Source of the DNA: Macrophomina tecta
Lineage: Eukaryota; Ascomycota; Dothideomycetes; Botryosphaeriales; Botryosphaeriaceae
Length of the DNA: 64,000 nt
Assembly (NCBI GenBank): GCA_024180945.1
Contig: JAKSGN010000003.1
Location: forward strand, 1,178,001-1,242,000
Reading direction: 5' to 3'
Position 1 is the stretch's first letter. Every line of letters starts with the position of its first letter. Below are positions 46,554 through 58,300 of the stretch, piece after piece. The translations under genes and the position numbers were made by a program. Under the pieces are notes generated by a model that saw only the letters and a list, made by a program, of their open reading frames with translations, was not told where the DNA came from and did not search any database.

Positions 46554-48700
46554 TGAGCATTATACTGCCAACATACTAAAGCACGGCGCATACGATGGTG
46601 GATTTTCTGTGTAACAAGAAAGGCGTTCCTTGTGCTTGGATGCATGATATGGTTGAGATTTCTTTGCGGCGTAGAAGGCTTACCTCTGCATTGGCTTTGG
46701 ACGATGGGATAACTCCTATATGGGATCGGCGATTTCCGTTTCTAATTAAATGAATATTTGATATATCATGATTCCTGCTCTTGAACGCCAGTGGTAGATA
46801 GCTAAGCAATGTTGATTACTGCGTGCTTAGGGTCGGTTCGATTGAATAAAGCCGGCACAAATTATTGAAGCCACTTGACGGGCTGCAATAAACCTCACCG
46901 CCCCAAGCCCGGGGAAGAATGAAGTTGAATGAAAGTTCATAGCGGCCGTGCGGTCGATGACGTAGGTGGATGAGGACGAAGCCACCCAGTTCGCTGATTA
47001 ACATTGGCGAACATTGTCGACCATTGTCCGAAATAGTAATGGAGATGGGAGATCGGCGGCTTGTTCGTGAGGATTAGCGCCGAGGAAGATCTGGTAGATC
47101 CGTTGGATCCACTGTGGCTGGCCAGAACAAATTTGCGATTGAGCAGTTGAGGGGGCTGGTCCAAGTGGCGGCCGTTAGCAGAGCGCAATTATCTTGCATT
47201 CTCCACAGAAAAAGAGCCTGGAAAGCGGTGGAGGGCCAGCAAACGAGCATTGTATCGGGCCAAGGGCTGTATTTGAAGTTATAGCGTATCGCGTGCTGAG
47301 TACATCAACATCAGAGGTTTCGGAGGATGGTCGCATGCACCTCTGGGATCTCTCATATGTTTAATGTTACATATCTTTCAACGGGCTGGCTGTATTTCAC
47401 AGCGTCGTCATATCGGGTATGCGGCTCTTGCTGCACAAGTCTTGGCAGAAATGACATCTCCACGCATAATACTAATCCAAAAGAAGAGAAGCGAAATAGA
47501 GTATTGCAAATACGGCTCGATGGCATGCATTTCTCGATGTGCCATGTGAGCCACATGGGATGATCGGTGGCGAAGATAGCAGACCTGTGGCGTCAACATT
47601 GCGTACGCTGGCACCATGTGTCACATAGAAGCTCTCACACCCAAACGGTGCAGGGTGAGGCCGGAATGCTTCTGCCGTCGATTCACCCTGGCTGCTACTT
47701 AGAATTCTGAATTTGATGGGACCTACGAGCAGCCCGACGCCTGCACGCACGTGCGACATGGTGAGCTACCTGGCTGACGGTGGCCCGGAACGGTGGCGCA
47801 GTCGACGGTGGATAGTCGGCCCCTGATTGTCAGACCGAACATGGAACTGCGGCGAGACGTCTACAGTTCGCGCGAGTGCGATGGAGCACGGCTGCGCATG
47901 GGAGGTCTACGCGTCCAAGCTGGCAGAGGGAAACATGGAGCAGGACAATTGCTGGCGTCATCCTGGTCGGGCGGCGGGAGAATCTTGTTTGGATGATAGC
48001 AAGGCGAATCAGGACGGACGGTTCCCCAATGGATAACTAGCGCATCACGCCCAGCGGCAGCCGGCGCCGCTCGACAGGGATTCGCGCGAGATCGGCGCCA
48101 GGGCTTGAGCTGCTGTTGGCATCCAACACGCACAGTAGCAGGGCGGACGGGCGGCTGGCGAGGGCTCAGTCGACAACAGGACGGCGCAAAAGATGCTCGC
48201 AGGGGAAGAGCAAAAGCTTGCATGTGATGAGAGCGAGGGTGTGGTCTTCAGCCGGTGCGCGCGAGGAACCCGGTCGAGCTGGGCCGAGGGTGGAGCAGCC
48301 ATGACGTTAGCAAAACTCTGGGGAAACTCACGCGTGCTAGTGATCGGCCAGCTCTTTGATGTGCACAGCTTTGCAGGCTAGGCACGGGCTCCGAATGCGG
48401 CGATAGCTCACGCCAGGCATGGCTGGCCGAGGGCATGGCCGGCGAGGGAAGGGGGTGCTGTGCTGGGAAATTGCGAAGCTGATGACGTTGTGACGTCGCC
48501 CGGTCAGCCACATCACATCAAAGCAGGCCCATCACACAAGAGAGCCAAATTAATACCCCTTCACCCGCCCGCTCCTAGTCCTCCTCCACACAAAACGCTT
48601 TTTCCTTTGCATTTTAAGATACCCCCAACCACACCAGCGATACCCACTCCTGCGCCGACCACGATACCCCCGCTACTCTTACCGTTCCGCATAATTCACA
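46554..48700. other. Gene-poor region between FEX1 and HAM1-like gene
   Basis: 2.1 kb without a supportable gene. Short ORFs occur on both strands but none has a motif or joins to another. The last 200 bases are rich in C and A (CCCCAACCACACC type), typical of the 5' flank of highly expressed fungal genes. No tRNA signature was found by eye. Confidence 0.5.
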
Positions 48701-51550
48701 ATGGCGTCCAAGGCAGTCAATCGGCCCACCGACACCCAGATCAAGGAGAAGGACGTCAACAACAAGCTGCAGCTATACGGCATCTACTCTGGTACGTCCA
48801 TCTGCCCACCGCCGAGTCTCGGCTTCAACTGACACGCCCGCCAGCGTTCACCAATGGCAAAGTGCCCTCCGTACGTCTTCCTCCGCTCGCCATTGCCGCT
48901 GCTTGACCCCTCTAACCCATTTCCACAGAACAAGCAGATTGATATCGCCCTGAACAGCGCCATCGCATCAAAGCCGCTTGCCTCGCCCTCTAAGAAGCTG
49001 TCTCCCGATGGGCAGAAGCTCGTCGGCGACCTGAAGGATGTCATTGAGGCTGCCAAGATTCTGCTCCTCACCAAGAACGATGGCAACCTGCTCCAAGACT
49101 TCATCTGGCAGACTCAGCAGATCAGCGCCGGTGACGCCCGCCCCCCCAACGCGCCTGTAGACAAGGAAACCGCCAGGCAGCATGGCAACGAGGCTTTGGA
49201 GGGCCTGAGGACCCTTGGGACCCTCCTCATTTCCAACGGCCAGTTCAGGAAGCTTCGTAAGTAGCCAACGCCCAGATGTTCTCCCACAACGTCTGACATC
49301 TTCAAGTGAACGATGCCTCGATCATCCTCCGGGACATTGCTGGCGATGCTGCTACCAAGACTGCTTCGAGGGTCAACCCCACCGAGGAGCAGCTTTCCCA
49401 GATCGATGAGCCGGCTGCTGACAACACCTGGCATGACGTTCCGGACGTGCAGGCCATGAAGTCTCAGTATAAGGAGAAGTACAACCAGAATAAGCTATTT
49501 GGCAAGAAGGAAGCCCAGAGGACGGCTGAGGAGAGTGCCAGCGTTGCCCAGGAGCAGGATCCCAATACCGGCGCGACTGTTGGTGCCGATAACATGAAGC
49601 AGAACCTCCGGGAGAACATTCCGGAGGAGCACCAGGACAAGGCTAGGCAGTATCGCGAGCGTACTCAGAACTACCTCAAGAGCAAGATGCCAAAGGAGCG
49701 CCGTGAACAGACCATCTGGCGCCTCAAGAAGATGGTTGTCGAGGTCCAGGGCCACCAGGACTGTAAGTTCCAACGAGAATGGTCCAATATTGATGCCTGA
49801 CTGACCATCATTTAGATATGCGTGCCGTTGAAACTCTTCTTCGCTTGGCCGAAGACTATGCCGGCCACTCCAAGAACCTTGCTGGACAGGGCTCTGGGGC
49901 CGTGAAAGGTGCCCACAAAGATGATAGCTTGCAAGCAGCTGAGACTGACCTCAAGGTGCGTTGATAGGGTTCCTTAGAGACGAAAACGTCAAAACCTCAC
50001 TGACAAACTTCAAGACGCTCATCGAACGCTTCGCCAACAGCACTTCTCTGGACGACCTTTTCGATTCGATCAACACCATCTACAAGGATGCTGACAGGGA
50101 CCCGGAGCTCAAGAACTGGTTCAAGCAGCTCGATGGCTATATTCGCAAGTGCCTGAAGGAACAGGGATTCATTATGCAGGATGCCGCCACGGAGGAGTGG
50201 AACCAGATCTACGACCACGGCCACTTCCTCCTCCGTGATCGCTACAGGTCTCACACTGACCGTATCCTTGACGAGTTCAAGTTCCTGGGTCAGCAGTTCG
50301 ATGCTGATCCTCAGAACAGGGCTTTTGCCAACGCCTTGAACAAGCTCTTCCTCGACCTTGGTCAGGACGAGAATGGACAAGCTGCTTTCAAGCCTCACTT
50401 GCTCAAGGACGTGTCTGAGGTCATTGTACCCGCGTTCTTCGAGAATGTGAGGTACGTTCCCATTCCTCGTATCGAGTACACTGATTCCACCATGGATGCT
50501 ATTATCGAGAACCTCGTGATCGAGGGTGACAATCTTGCCCCTAACATTCTGGAATTCGCGAGCGACAACCACTGGCGCTGGGGCCGTAAGAAGATCACCA
50601 ACAAGAGCAAGAACAAGATCATAATCTCCGTTTCTGGAATCCAAATGGACCTCCGTGACGTCAGCTATTACGTCAACAGGAAGCAGGGTTTCCCAAGCAT
50701 CAAAGACAAGGGTGTTGCTGATATCTTCCTTGGTGGTGATGGTCTTAGCTTCAAGATTTCCGCTGAGACTGCCGACAAGACTGACAGCCAACATTTCTTC
50801 AAAGTGTCAAAGGTCGACGTTGATGTCAAGAACCTCAACATCAAGCTCAAGAAGTCCAACCACAAACTTCTTTTCTCCCTGGTCAAGCCTCTGCTCACCA
50901 AAGTCATCCGTCCTGCTTTGCAAAAGGTTCTTGAACAACAGATCAAGGACAGCTTCATTCAAGCTGATGCCTTCCTATATGACATCCATCAGGAGGCTGA
51001 GAGGGCCAAGATGGAGCTCAAGAAGAACCCCGACCCGGAGAACGTCCAGAACATCTATCAACGCTACCTTTCTGCCGCTCAAAAGAAGGCCATGGAGATG
51101 AACAAGAAGAAGGAGCAAGCCAAGGAGGCTGTTGCTGACAAGAAAGTCAACATGGCCGTTACTCAGCACGATTCTATCTTCAAGGACATTGTCCTGACCG
51201 GCGGTATTAGCTCCAAGGCTACCGAGTTCAAGGATCTTGCCAGGCAGGGTGAGAAGTGGGAGAGTCCAGTCTTCTCCATCGGCTCTGCCAAAGAGACCTC
51301 CAACCTTCCCAAGATCTCTGCCGTTACTCGCAAGCCCCACGGAACCAGTGTTGGCACCACTGGTACCACTGGCGCCACTGGCCCGACTGGCGGACTCACC
51401 AATGGTACTCAGACCTTCCAGAAGGAGGTTAACCAGGCCTTTGACGGTACTACCGAGGGTGTTGATGGCTTGAAGACTGGTACAGCCGCTACCGCGAACG
51501 GCCATACCACTCTGGGCTCTCAGAACCCCGTCCTTACCGGCACCGTCTAA
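48701..51550 (+). CDS. HAM1-like protein (HAM1 N- and C-terminal domains)
   Basis: Large fungal protein of the HAM1_N/HAM1_C type (hyphal anastomosis-related name; biochemical role unclear). Six exons, 48701-48791, 48845-48870, 48929-49256, 49307-49762, 49816-49955 and 50015-51550, give 858 residues. Exon 2 is a 26-nt micro-exon (AFTNGKVPS), needed to keep frame into NKQIDIALNSAI. The N-terminal half is helical (LVGDLKDVIEAAKILLL, ARQHGNEALEGLRTLGTLL, KSKMPKERREQTIWRLKKM). The second half has a beta-rich region (VRYVPIPRIEYTD, NKIIISVSGIQMDLRDVSYY, GVADIFLGGDGLSFKIS) ending in a Lys-rich helix. The C-terminus is a Gly/Thr-rich tail (GTTGTTGATGPTGG). No signal peptide. The beta-rich part resembles lipid-binding TULIP-like folds, but that is only an impression. 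Confidence 0.88.
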
Positions 51551-51967
51551 ATGCACGTGCTCACCTCACATTATTCGGATTTCTTTTTTTGCCGACCTGG
51601 TATGATACCCGAATGGTTACTGCTTCGCCACGTCCGTATGGGCACAGCGCACCTTCTTTCCTTATTTTCCTTACATTTTTTCGCTTTTCCTATCCGCTTC
51701 GATGATACCAAAATAAGCGTACGAAGTTGCACTAGTCGGTCAATGGTAATGTGGAAGTATTCGAGCGGACACGTGAAAATGATCTTTCTTTAGTAATACC
51801 CATAGCCCTTCCTTATTAGCGCTCTTTAGTATGGATACAGGTGTGTTTTATGGAAAGATGAATACATCGCTTCTAAGTAGCCCTGGCGTCATTTATAATA
51901 AGTACTAGTAAGTTTTATGCATGTCTTGAGTTTTAAGCAAATTACTAAGGTATTACATTGTGAAAAA
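51551..51967. other. Transition to AT-rich repeat block
   Basis: The 3' flank of the HAM1-like gene. From about 51790 the sequence becomes AT-rich. No gene is present; this is the boundary between the gene-rich segment and the RIP-mutated repeats. Confidence 0.6.
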
Positions 51968-52219
51968 TTATTATTATTTTTATTGTTATTGTTCAACGTC
52001 CGTGTAGAGCCCGTGACTATTATAGACGGCCTAGGGCGATCTATATAAAGTCGGTCGCACCCCTACCGAGTCCCTAAAACAACCCTAAAATGCACTAAAT
52101 TCGAGCTACGGCTAGAAGACATCTACGCGCAACCCCGTGCTAAATTGCATAAGATCTAGGGCGCGTTTACGCACCTAAATCTAAGGCTAAAAGCGCTACT
52201 CTCTCTCCTTTCTACCTAG
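51968..52219 (-). mobile_element. Short 5'-inverted LINE copy, RIP-mutated
   Basis: Read on the minus strand, this piece is an inverted copy of the 5' untranslated region (52055-52219, matching about 55345-55510 in + orientation), then the last 60 bases of the LINE (51994-52054), then an A-rich TAA/CAA tail (51968-51993). Almost the whole element body is missing. The arrangement is what twin priming with a large internal deletion would give. Confidence 0.65.
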
Positions 52220-52983
52220 TTATTGTTATTGATTGATTGCTTGATTGATTATTTAACGTCCGTCTCGAGTCAGTGACTATTGCAGACGACTACTATTTAG
52301 TAGCTTATCTAGCGTGGTAGGGGGTAGGGGTTAATAAACCTATTAGCCTAGGCAGTAATAGGGAATTGTGTTTTCTCGGAATAGTAAGGCGCTTCGGCCG
52401 TGTTAACGACAAAGGAGATAGGAAAATAGAAGTAAAAGAGATAGTAAATAAGTAATATTCTAAAGAACGCCGAGGAAAAGGAATAAGGGGCGGGGCTCTA
52501 TAGCCTATTTTATACCATAATCTGCTAGAATACGCTGTTTAATAGGGCAGTGTTCGGAGTCTACCGTATAGGGTTTCTCCTAGTCGTTCCCACAGTTACC
52601 GCACCTAGGAATAAGGTGAGTGCACCTCCGGCTAGTAGAATTACAATATACGCATTAGTGCGTATTTATATAGTATTTCTTAGCGTAGAGCCTGTATTTA
52701 AGGCTTCTTTTATACCTAAGTAAGAGGTGTCTAAAGGCCTAGCAACGCGTATACTACGCTATAGGGGGGTAGAGTAGAGTTTTTCGCATTTTACTAAAAG
52801 CCCGAGAAGGAAAATACGTAATTAGATAGCCCTTTACTGCTCTTTTTACGTAGTAAAGGTAACGTAAATTAAGCTAGTAGTAGATTCTTATCTTTTACTA
52901 GCGTGGAAGAGCTAGTAGGGGTTTCTAATAATTTTTAGCTGGTTATAAGACGCGATTTCGTCTTTAACCTAAGAGAGGTCGAG

Positions 52984-52984
<1 letters not shown>
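52220..52984 (-). mobile_element. Fragment of a related LINE, RIP-mutated
   Basis: Starts at its rc-tail (TTATTG/GATTGATT units, 52220-52254). The adjoining 3' end shares the terminal GACGTT and GTCACTGACT-like sequence with the main LINE but differs further in, so it belongs to a sister family. Reading the minus strand near 52510-52630 shows a Cys-rich RCGNCGN...EHCP motif like the C-terminal zinc-type motif of RNase H-bearing LINEs. It stops where the tail of the next copy begins. Confidence 0.55.
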
Positions 52985-53019
<35 letters not shown>

Positions 53020-55179
53020 TAACGTCCGTGTAGAGTCAGTGACTATTATAAACGGCCTAGGGTAATCTATATAGAGTCGGTATTTAGGTACATAAGTATT
53101 TTAGTAAAATAGCGTGGCGTAGGCTAAGGGGCGTAGCAACATAAAGAAAATAAAGGTAGTAGAATAAAAAGATAGTAAACTAGTAAAATAGTAAAGAATA
53201 AGAAGCGGCGTATATCTATATATTTATTCTTCCGCCGAAGAGAGTCCTAGAATCCATTTACGCGTAGAAATCCGTATTTATTTAATATACTCTAGGGTAG
53301 GTTCTAGGCTAAATTCGGTGTTTAGAAGTAGGTTTAAGCTAGGGTTTTTAATTTCTAGTTTTTTCCTAAGCTCCTATCGTTCTGTGTCGCAGTAGAGGTA
53401 TTTAAGAAAAAGTATACTTAGGGGTTTATTTAGCGTTATTTAAGTAGGAATATCTATCCGTTTCGCTTCGGTTAAACCTATAAAGATAGGATCTAAAGTA
53501 TCCGTATTCTATCTTTAGCTAGTATAAGGCGCTAATCGTATTTCTCTTTTTAGAAAGGGCGTAGATCTTTTTTCTTATTTTCTAATGGTATTAGCGTAGA
53601 TAACCGGTTTTAAAGCTTTTCTTTTAGCTTTTCGTAGCTTCTAAATGCTATTCCTATATAAGTAGTATTTTATTAAGTATTCCGTAAAATACTAGGCTAG
53701 TTTCGCTTATATTAGAGGTGGTTTTAGTTATCTCTTTAGTTAGATAATCGGCTCGTTTGTTTCCGTAGATTTTTAGATGTCCTAGGACTTATTAGAGAAT
53801 TACTAAATTACCCCTTTTAAGTAGAATTTTACTAGCGTTTATAGCCCTTATAATATAGCCTTATCCTAGGTTTTTTAAAGGGGTTTTAAGCCGGTAAAGA
53901 GCGGCCTAGTTATCTATATAGACTCTAATATTTTAGAACGCGTATTCGTTTTATATAACTAGTTCGAGGGCTTAGGTAATAGCCTCGAGTTCGCCGTTAT
54001 ATATAAGATTACTAGGGCCGATATTATCTATCTTTTTTAAAACGCGGTTAGTTATTTTAGCTTATTTTTCTTTTATACTTATATCTACGCCTATCTCTTT
54101 TTCTTGCGGATTAGAGCTAGCGTTAGTATAGATAAGTATAGTATTATTTTTTAGAATACGTAGTTTTTATTTATAGTATTCGGCCTCTTCTTCTTTAGAT
54201 AGCTTTAATATTTTAGCCGAGTAGGGCATTCCTAGATTTTACGGGGCGAAGTAGAAGAGTTTTACTATTTTTAGATTATTAGGCCTAGTACTAAGTATAC
54301 TCTTTATATTTTAAAGCTAGTAGAATTACGTATAAGCGTCGTTTTCGGGTTTTAATATAAGCTATTAAACGGGGTATTTAGATCCTAGATAAAATACTCT
54401 AAGAGCGTATTTTCTAATATTTTTATCTAGGTAAAGATACATAGGTAGAAGAGTAGCTTCTATTTCTAAGAGAATAACTAGTGCGGTTCTAAACATTTCT
54501 AGTATTTTATATAGGGCTAGGTTTTATAATATTCTCGTTTATTATTTAACTAAGGCTTAGCTTTTCTAGTATAATTAGTACCCGTAGTCGGCGATAGAGG
54601 TAACGCACGCTATATAAAGTTATTATATAGTATAAAGACTTAGTTCTTATTTAATATTAGCTAGTTAGGAAACCCTATAAAAGGCGAAGCGGGCTTAGCT
54701 TATTTTTATAGAGACGTAGCTTTTATAAGTAAGTAGAAAATTAAAAAATACTTTTAGATATCGAACTAGTTTCTTTAGTTTTACTACGTTCCCGTTAGAA
54801 AGCGTAAGGGGTAGAGTCTAGGCCTCTTTTTCTTTAGAAAAGTATATAATTTCGGTCTTTTCTAGGTCGAATTAGATAGCGTTTTCTTTACCTAAGCTAT
54901 AAAGCTTTATAACTTCGCGTTTTAGTATCTTAACGTTCTTTTTCTAGCTCGTAGAGCTAACTATAAGAGATAAATCGTTAATATAGAAGTAAAAATTAAT
55001 TACGTTTAACTAGAATAGCTCTTAAATATATATTAGAAATAGTATAGGTAAAGTAGGGCTTTTTTACGGTATATTCGTTTTAATTTTACTAAATTCCTCT
55101 ACTTCTCCGTTAAAGCTTAGGCTTAGAGTCCGGGAGTTTATAAAGAATCTAACCTAGGCTAGTAGATTAAGAAGTAATT
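52985..55179 (-). mobile_element. 5'-truncated LINE copy, RIP-mutated
   Basis: Begins with a (TTA)n tail (52985-53019) and runs in the minus direction through the 3' end, RNase H and C-terminal half of the reverse transcriptase. It aligns by eye with 58883-60987 of the + strand copy. The YIDD region is recognisable near 54970-54990. It is full of in-frame stops. The 5' truncation point is nearly the same as the inner end of the inverted segment at 61641. Confidence 0.8.
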
Positions 55180-55344
55180 ACCTACACCATTAAGTTACCT
55201 AGGACCTCGAGAAAAAGCGCCAAGACCGGTATCTATTAAAAGCCCTCGATTTACTTAGCTATATTCTCGAATCTTAGCTTTATAGCTATACACGCAGCTG
55301 CGTTATTGCGTGGAAAAGAGATCTCGTTAGGCCGAATCGCCTCC
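55180..55344. other. Short less-mutated spacer
   Basis: About 165 bases that still contain CA and TG dinucleotides (e.g. near 55300-55315), between the truncated copy and the start of the full LINE. It could be old target DNA or part of the LINE 5' end. No gene or tRNA could be established. Confidence 0.4.
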
Positions 55345-58300
55345 CTCAACCTCCGCACCCCTACTAAGACCCCAAAACGACTCCAAAACGAGCCAAATTT
55401 AAGCCACGGCTAGGAGACACCTACGCGCACCCCCGTGCTAATTTACACTAGATTTAGAGCGCGTTTACGCACCTAAAATCTAAGGCGAAAGCGCTTCTTC
55501 CTCCCCTTTCCACCTAGTCCAAGCTTTGAAAATTTCTCAAAAGCCCTACTTCGCCTAAATAAGCGAAACCTTATTCCAACCACCTCGAGCTATATAAGTA
55601 TAAATATACCGCCTTCCCTTCCCCCCCTAGACCCCCCCGGCTCCCCGAACGAGCTCCTAGCTACCCCTCGACCCCCTATCCCGCCTACCCCTATCATCAT
55701 TAACACCCCTAGCACTGGAATCTCTACGGAAATCGAAATGGAAGACGAAAACCCATTTATTATTCCTACTACCCGTAAACGAGGCCCGGAAACTCCTACG
55801 ACGCAGCGCACGGTACCTATTAGCGAATCTAGGTTCGCTTTTAGAAGCTTCTACGGTAAAAAACGACTTCGATTTAATTCGAATACCCCTACGACCCCTA
55901 AGAAATATCTAGACGTAGTACTAGACTACCTCCTTAAAGCCGCAAACCTCGAAGAAGACCGCCAACAAAACCGTAATATCCTAGACCTTATTAGGATATT
56001 TTAGGAATATACTAATAAAGGAAAAATCGACTTTTCTAAGTTAATTCTCGCTACCCAGATCCGCTCTCTCGAAAACGTTACCCGTTCGCTTAAAAACAAG
56101 GCAAAGAATATAGTAATTCCATCCCAACGGAATATTACTAATATCCCGAGTTAACCAACGGTCCCCTAAAACGCTCTAAACGCAAGCTAAACGCTATCCT
56201 ACGCTAAAATCGCCGCCACTACCCCCGAAAACGATGGGTTTATCCTTCCTAAAAAGAAGAAAACCGCCCCTAAGCCCGCTATAATCCCGGTAAAAGATAG
56301 GTAAATTATAGTCCCCTACTCTAGCCCTAAGAACGTAATCCAGCTCCTTAACCTCCGTAACCACCTAAACCGCGCATTTAAAAACGCAGGGTTTAAAACT
56401 AAGCCTATAGTCTAAGGTATCCGACTCTCCCTTAACGGTAACATCGTTATTACGGGAACTAAGGACTATAACGCGGCCTTTTTTCTCGAGAATAAGGCGG
56501 TTATCGAACGAGTTATTCTATAAGCTACTCTACGCGTAAACGAGACCTAGTATAAGGTAGTTATCCACGGCGTTCCTATACGGGAGACGCTAGACCTCGA
56601 TATCTCAAGCCTTATTAAGAACGAGATTACGACCTTTAATCTAAACCTTACTATAGTAGGGAACCCCTACTGGATTACCCCTAAGAACCGAAGAGAAAAC
56701 CAGAACGCCGGCTCCGTTATAGCCGCTTTTAAAACGCTTAAGGAATAAAAAAGAGCTATTAATAAGCGACTATATATCTACGGCGTTAGCTATAAGGCCG
56801 AAAAACTCCGCCCGAATACTAGGAACGAAAAGTGCTTAAACTACCTAAGCGTTAGGCACTAAACGGACGTATATAAATCTACGCCACGGTATAACATTTA
56901 CCTAAAAGCCCACCCTACGCCGTAGTACTAATGTACCTATACGGCCTGCACGGCTAAGAAAGGTACTCGGTGCCTATACTACCTAGAAACCGACTAAACA
57001 CCCTACCTCTAAATGGGTAAATTAAGAGTTTTATAAGCCAACCTAAATCGAAACGCCTAGGCTACCGAAAGCCTACTATAGCTCGCTATAGAACTCGAAA
57101 TATGCCTACTTCTTATACAAGAACCATGGCTTATAAATAACCCCCAAGAAGTGCGCTCGGTTAACCACCCCTCGTTTACGGCAATTCTACCGGTTTACTC
57201 TCCCCTGGAACGGCCACGAACGCTCGTCTATATTGCAAGGCACCTACGTGGCTTCGAAATAAACTACGCTAAAACGGCCTATCCCTCGCCCGACCTAATA
57301 GTACTAAATATAAGACAAGGACGAACCCAATTTTAAATCCTTAACTTATATAACCAAAAGGCCCAAAACCACGAATCCCAGCTATATACGCTCGAGAGGG
57401 TATTTCAGTATAATCCTATAACTACCCCTACGATTATAGCTGGCGATTTCAACCAACATCACCCGTGGTGGGACCCCGAATCCCCTATGTCGTCCGGAGC
57501 GCCTAGGCTAGTCGAATGGATAGAAAACAATAACCTAAGCCTAGTAAATAATATAGGAGAGGGCACGTTCTACTACCCGAACCTAAATAGGCCTACCGTT
57601 ATAGATCTAACCCTCGCTACGCCTAGCCTAATAAATACTATAGAGGACTAGCAAACCCTATTTAGTATAGAATCCGATTACTTTCCTATCCTCTTTAGTA
57701 TCCGGCTAAACGAGCCGAATCCACCGAAACCCCAAGAACGGTATATTACTAAAAAAGCGAACTAGAACCAATTTAAAGCCCTATTTCGAATCGAAATTAA
57801 CGAATTCCTAAAACGCCTAGAAATAGGACTTCAGGAACTCGATAATTCGATTACGCGAGAGGTACTAAGGGAGCCTAATAGTAAAATACTACTACTAGAA
57901 GACCTTAGCTAATCCCTTACTACCGCTATTAGTAACGCTATGGATAAAGCTATCCTAAAAGTAATTCTAAAGGCAAACGCAAAACCGTGGTAAAACGATA
58001 AATTACTAAAACTCCGAGAAGACCTAAAAGCTAAAATACGGCTTCTAAAAGAGCTCCCAGAGCCTAATAGAAGAAAAGACTATCTAATTACCCGAAATAC
58101 CTACTTCTAGGCTATAAAATAAGCTAAACGGACGTACTAGAACGAGTTTCTAGCTAAGAAAACCCCTATAAATATCTTTAAGGTAATGTCCTATACTAAA
58201 CACCGGATAACCGAACGTATACCGGCTATTAGATCTAAAGACGGCGCCCTACACGAAGATTTTAAAGGAAAGTACTACGCACTAAAAGAAACTCTATTCC

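Noticed and set aside
49997..50794. Minus-strand open frame of 265 codons
   Set aside because: Antisense shadow of the HAM1-like exon 6, which has clear codon structure and family features.
55176..55240. tRNA-like box A on the minus strand
   Set aside because: No box B, no acceptor pairing and no anticodon arm at the right spacing.
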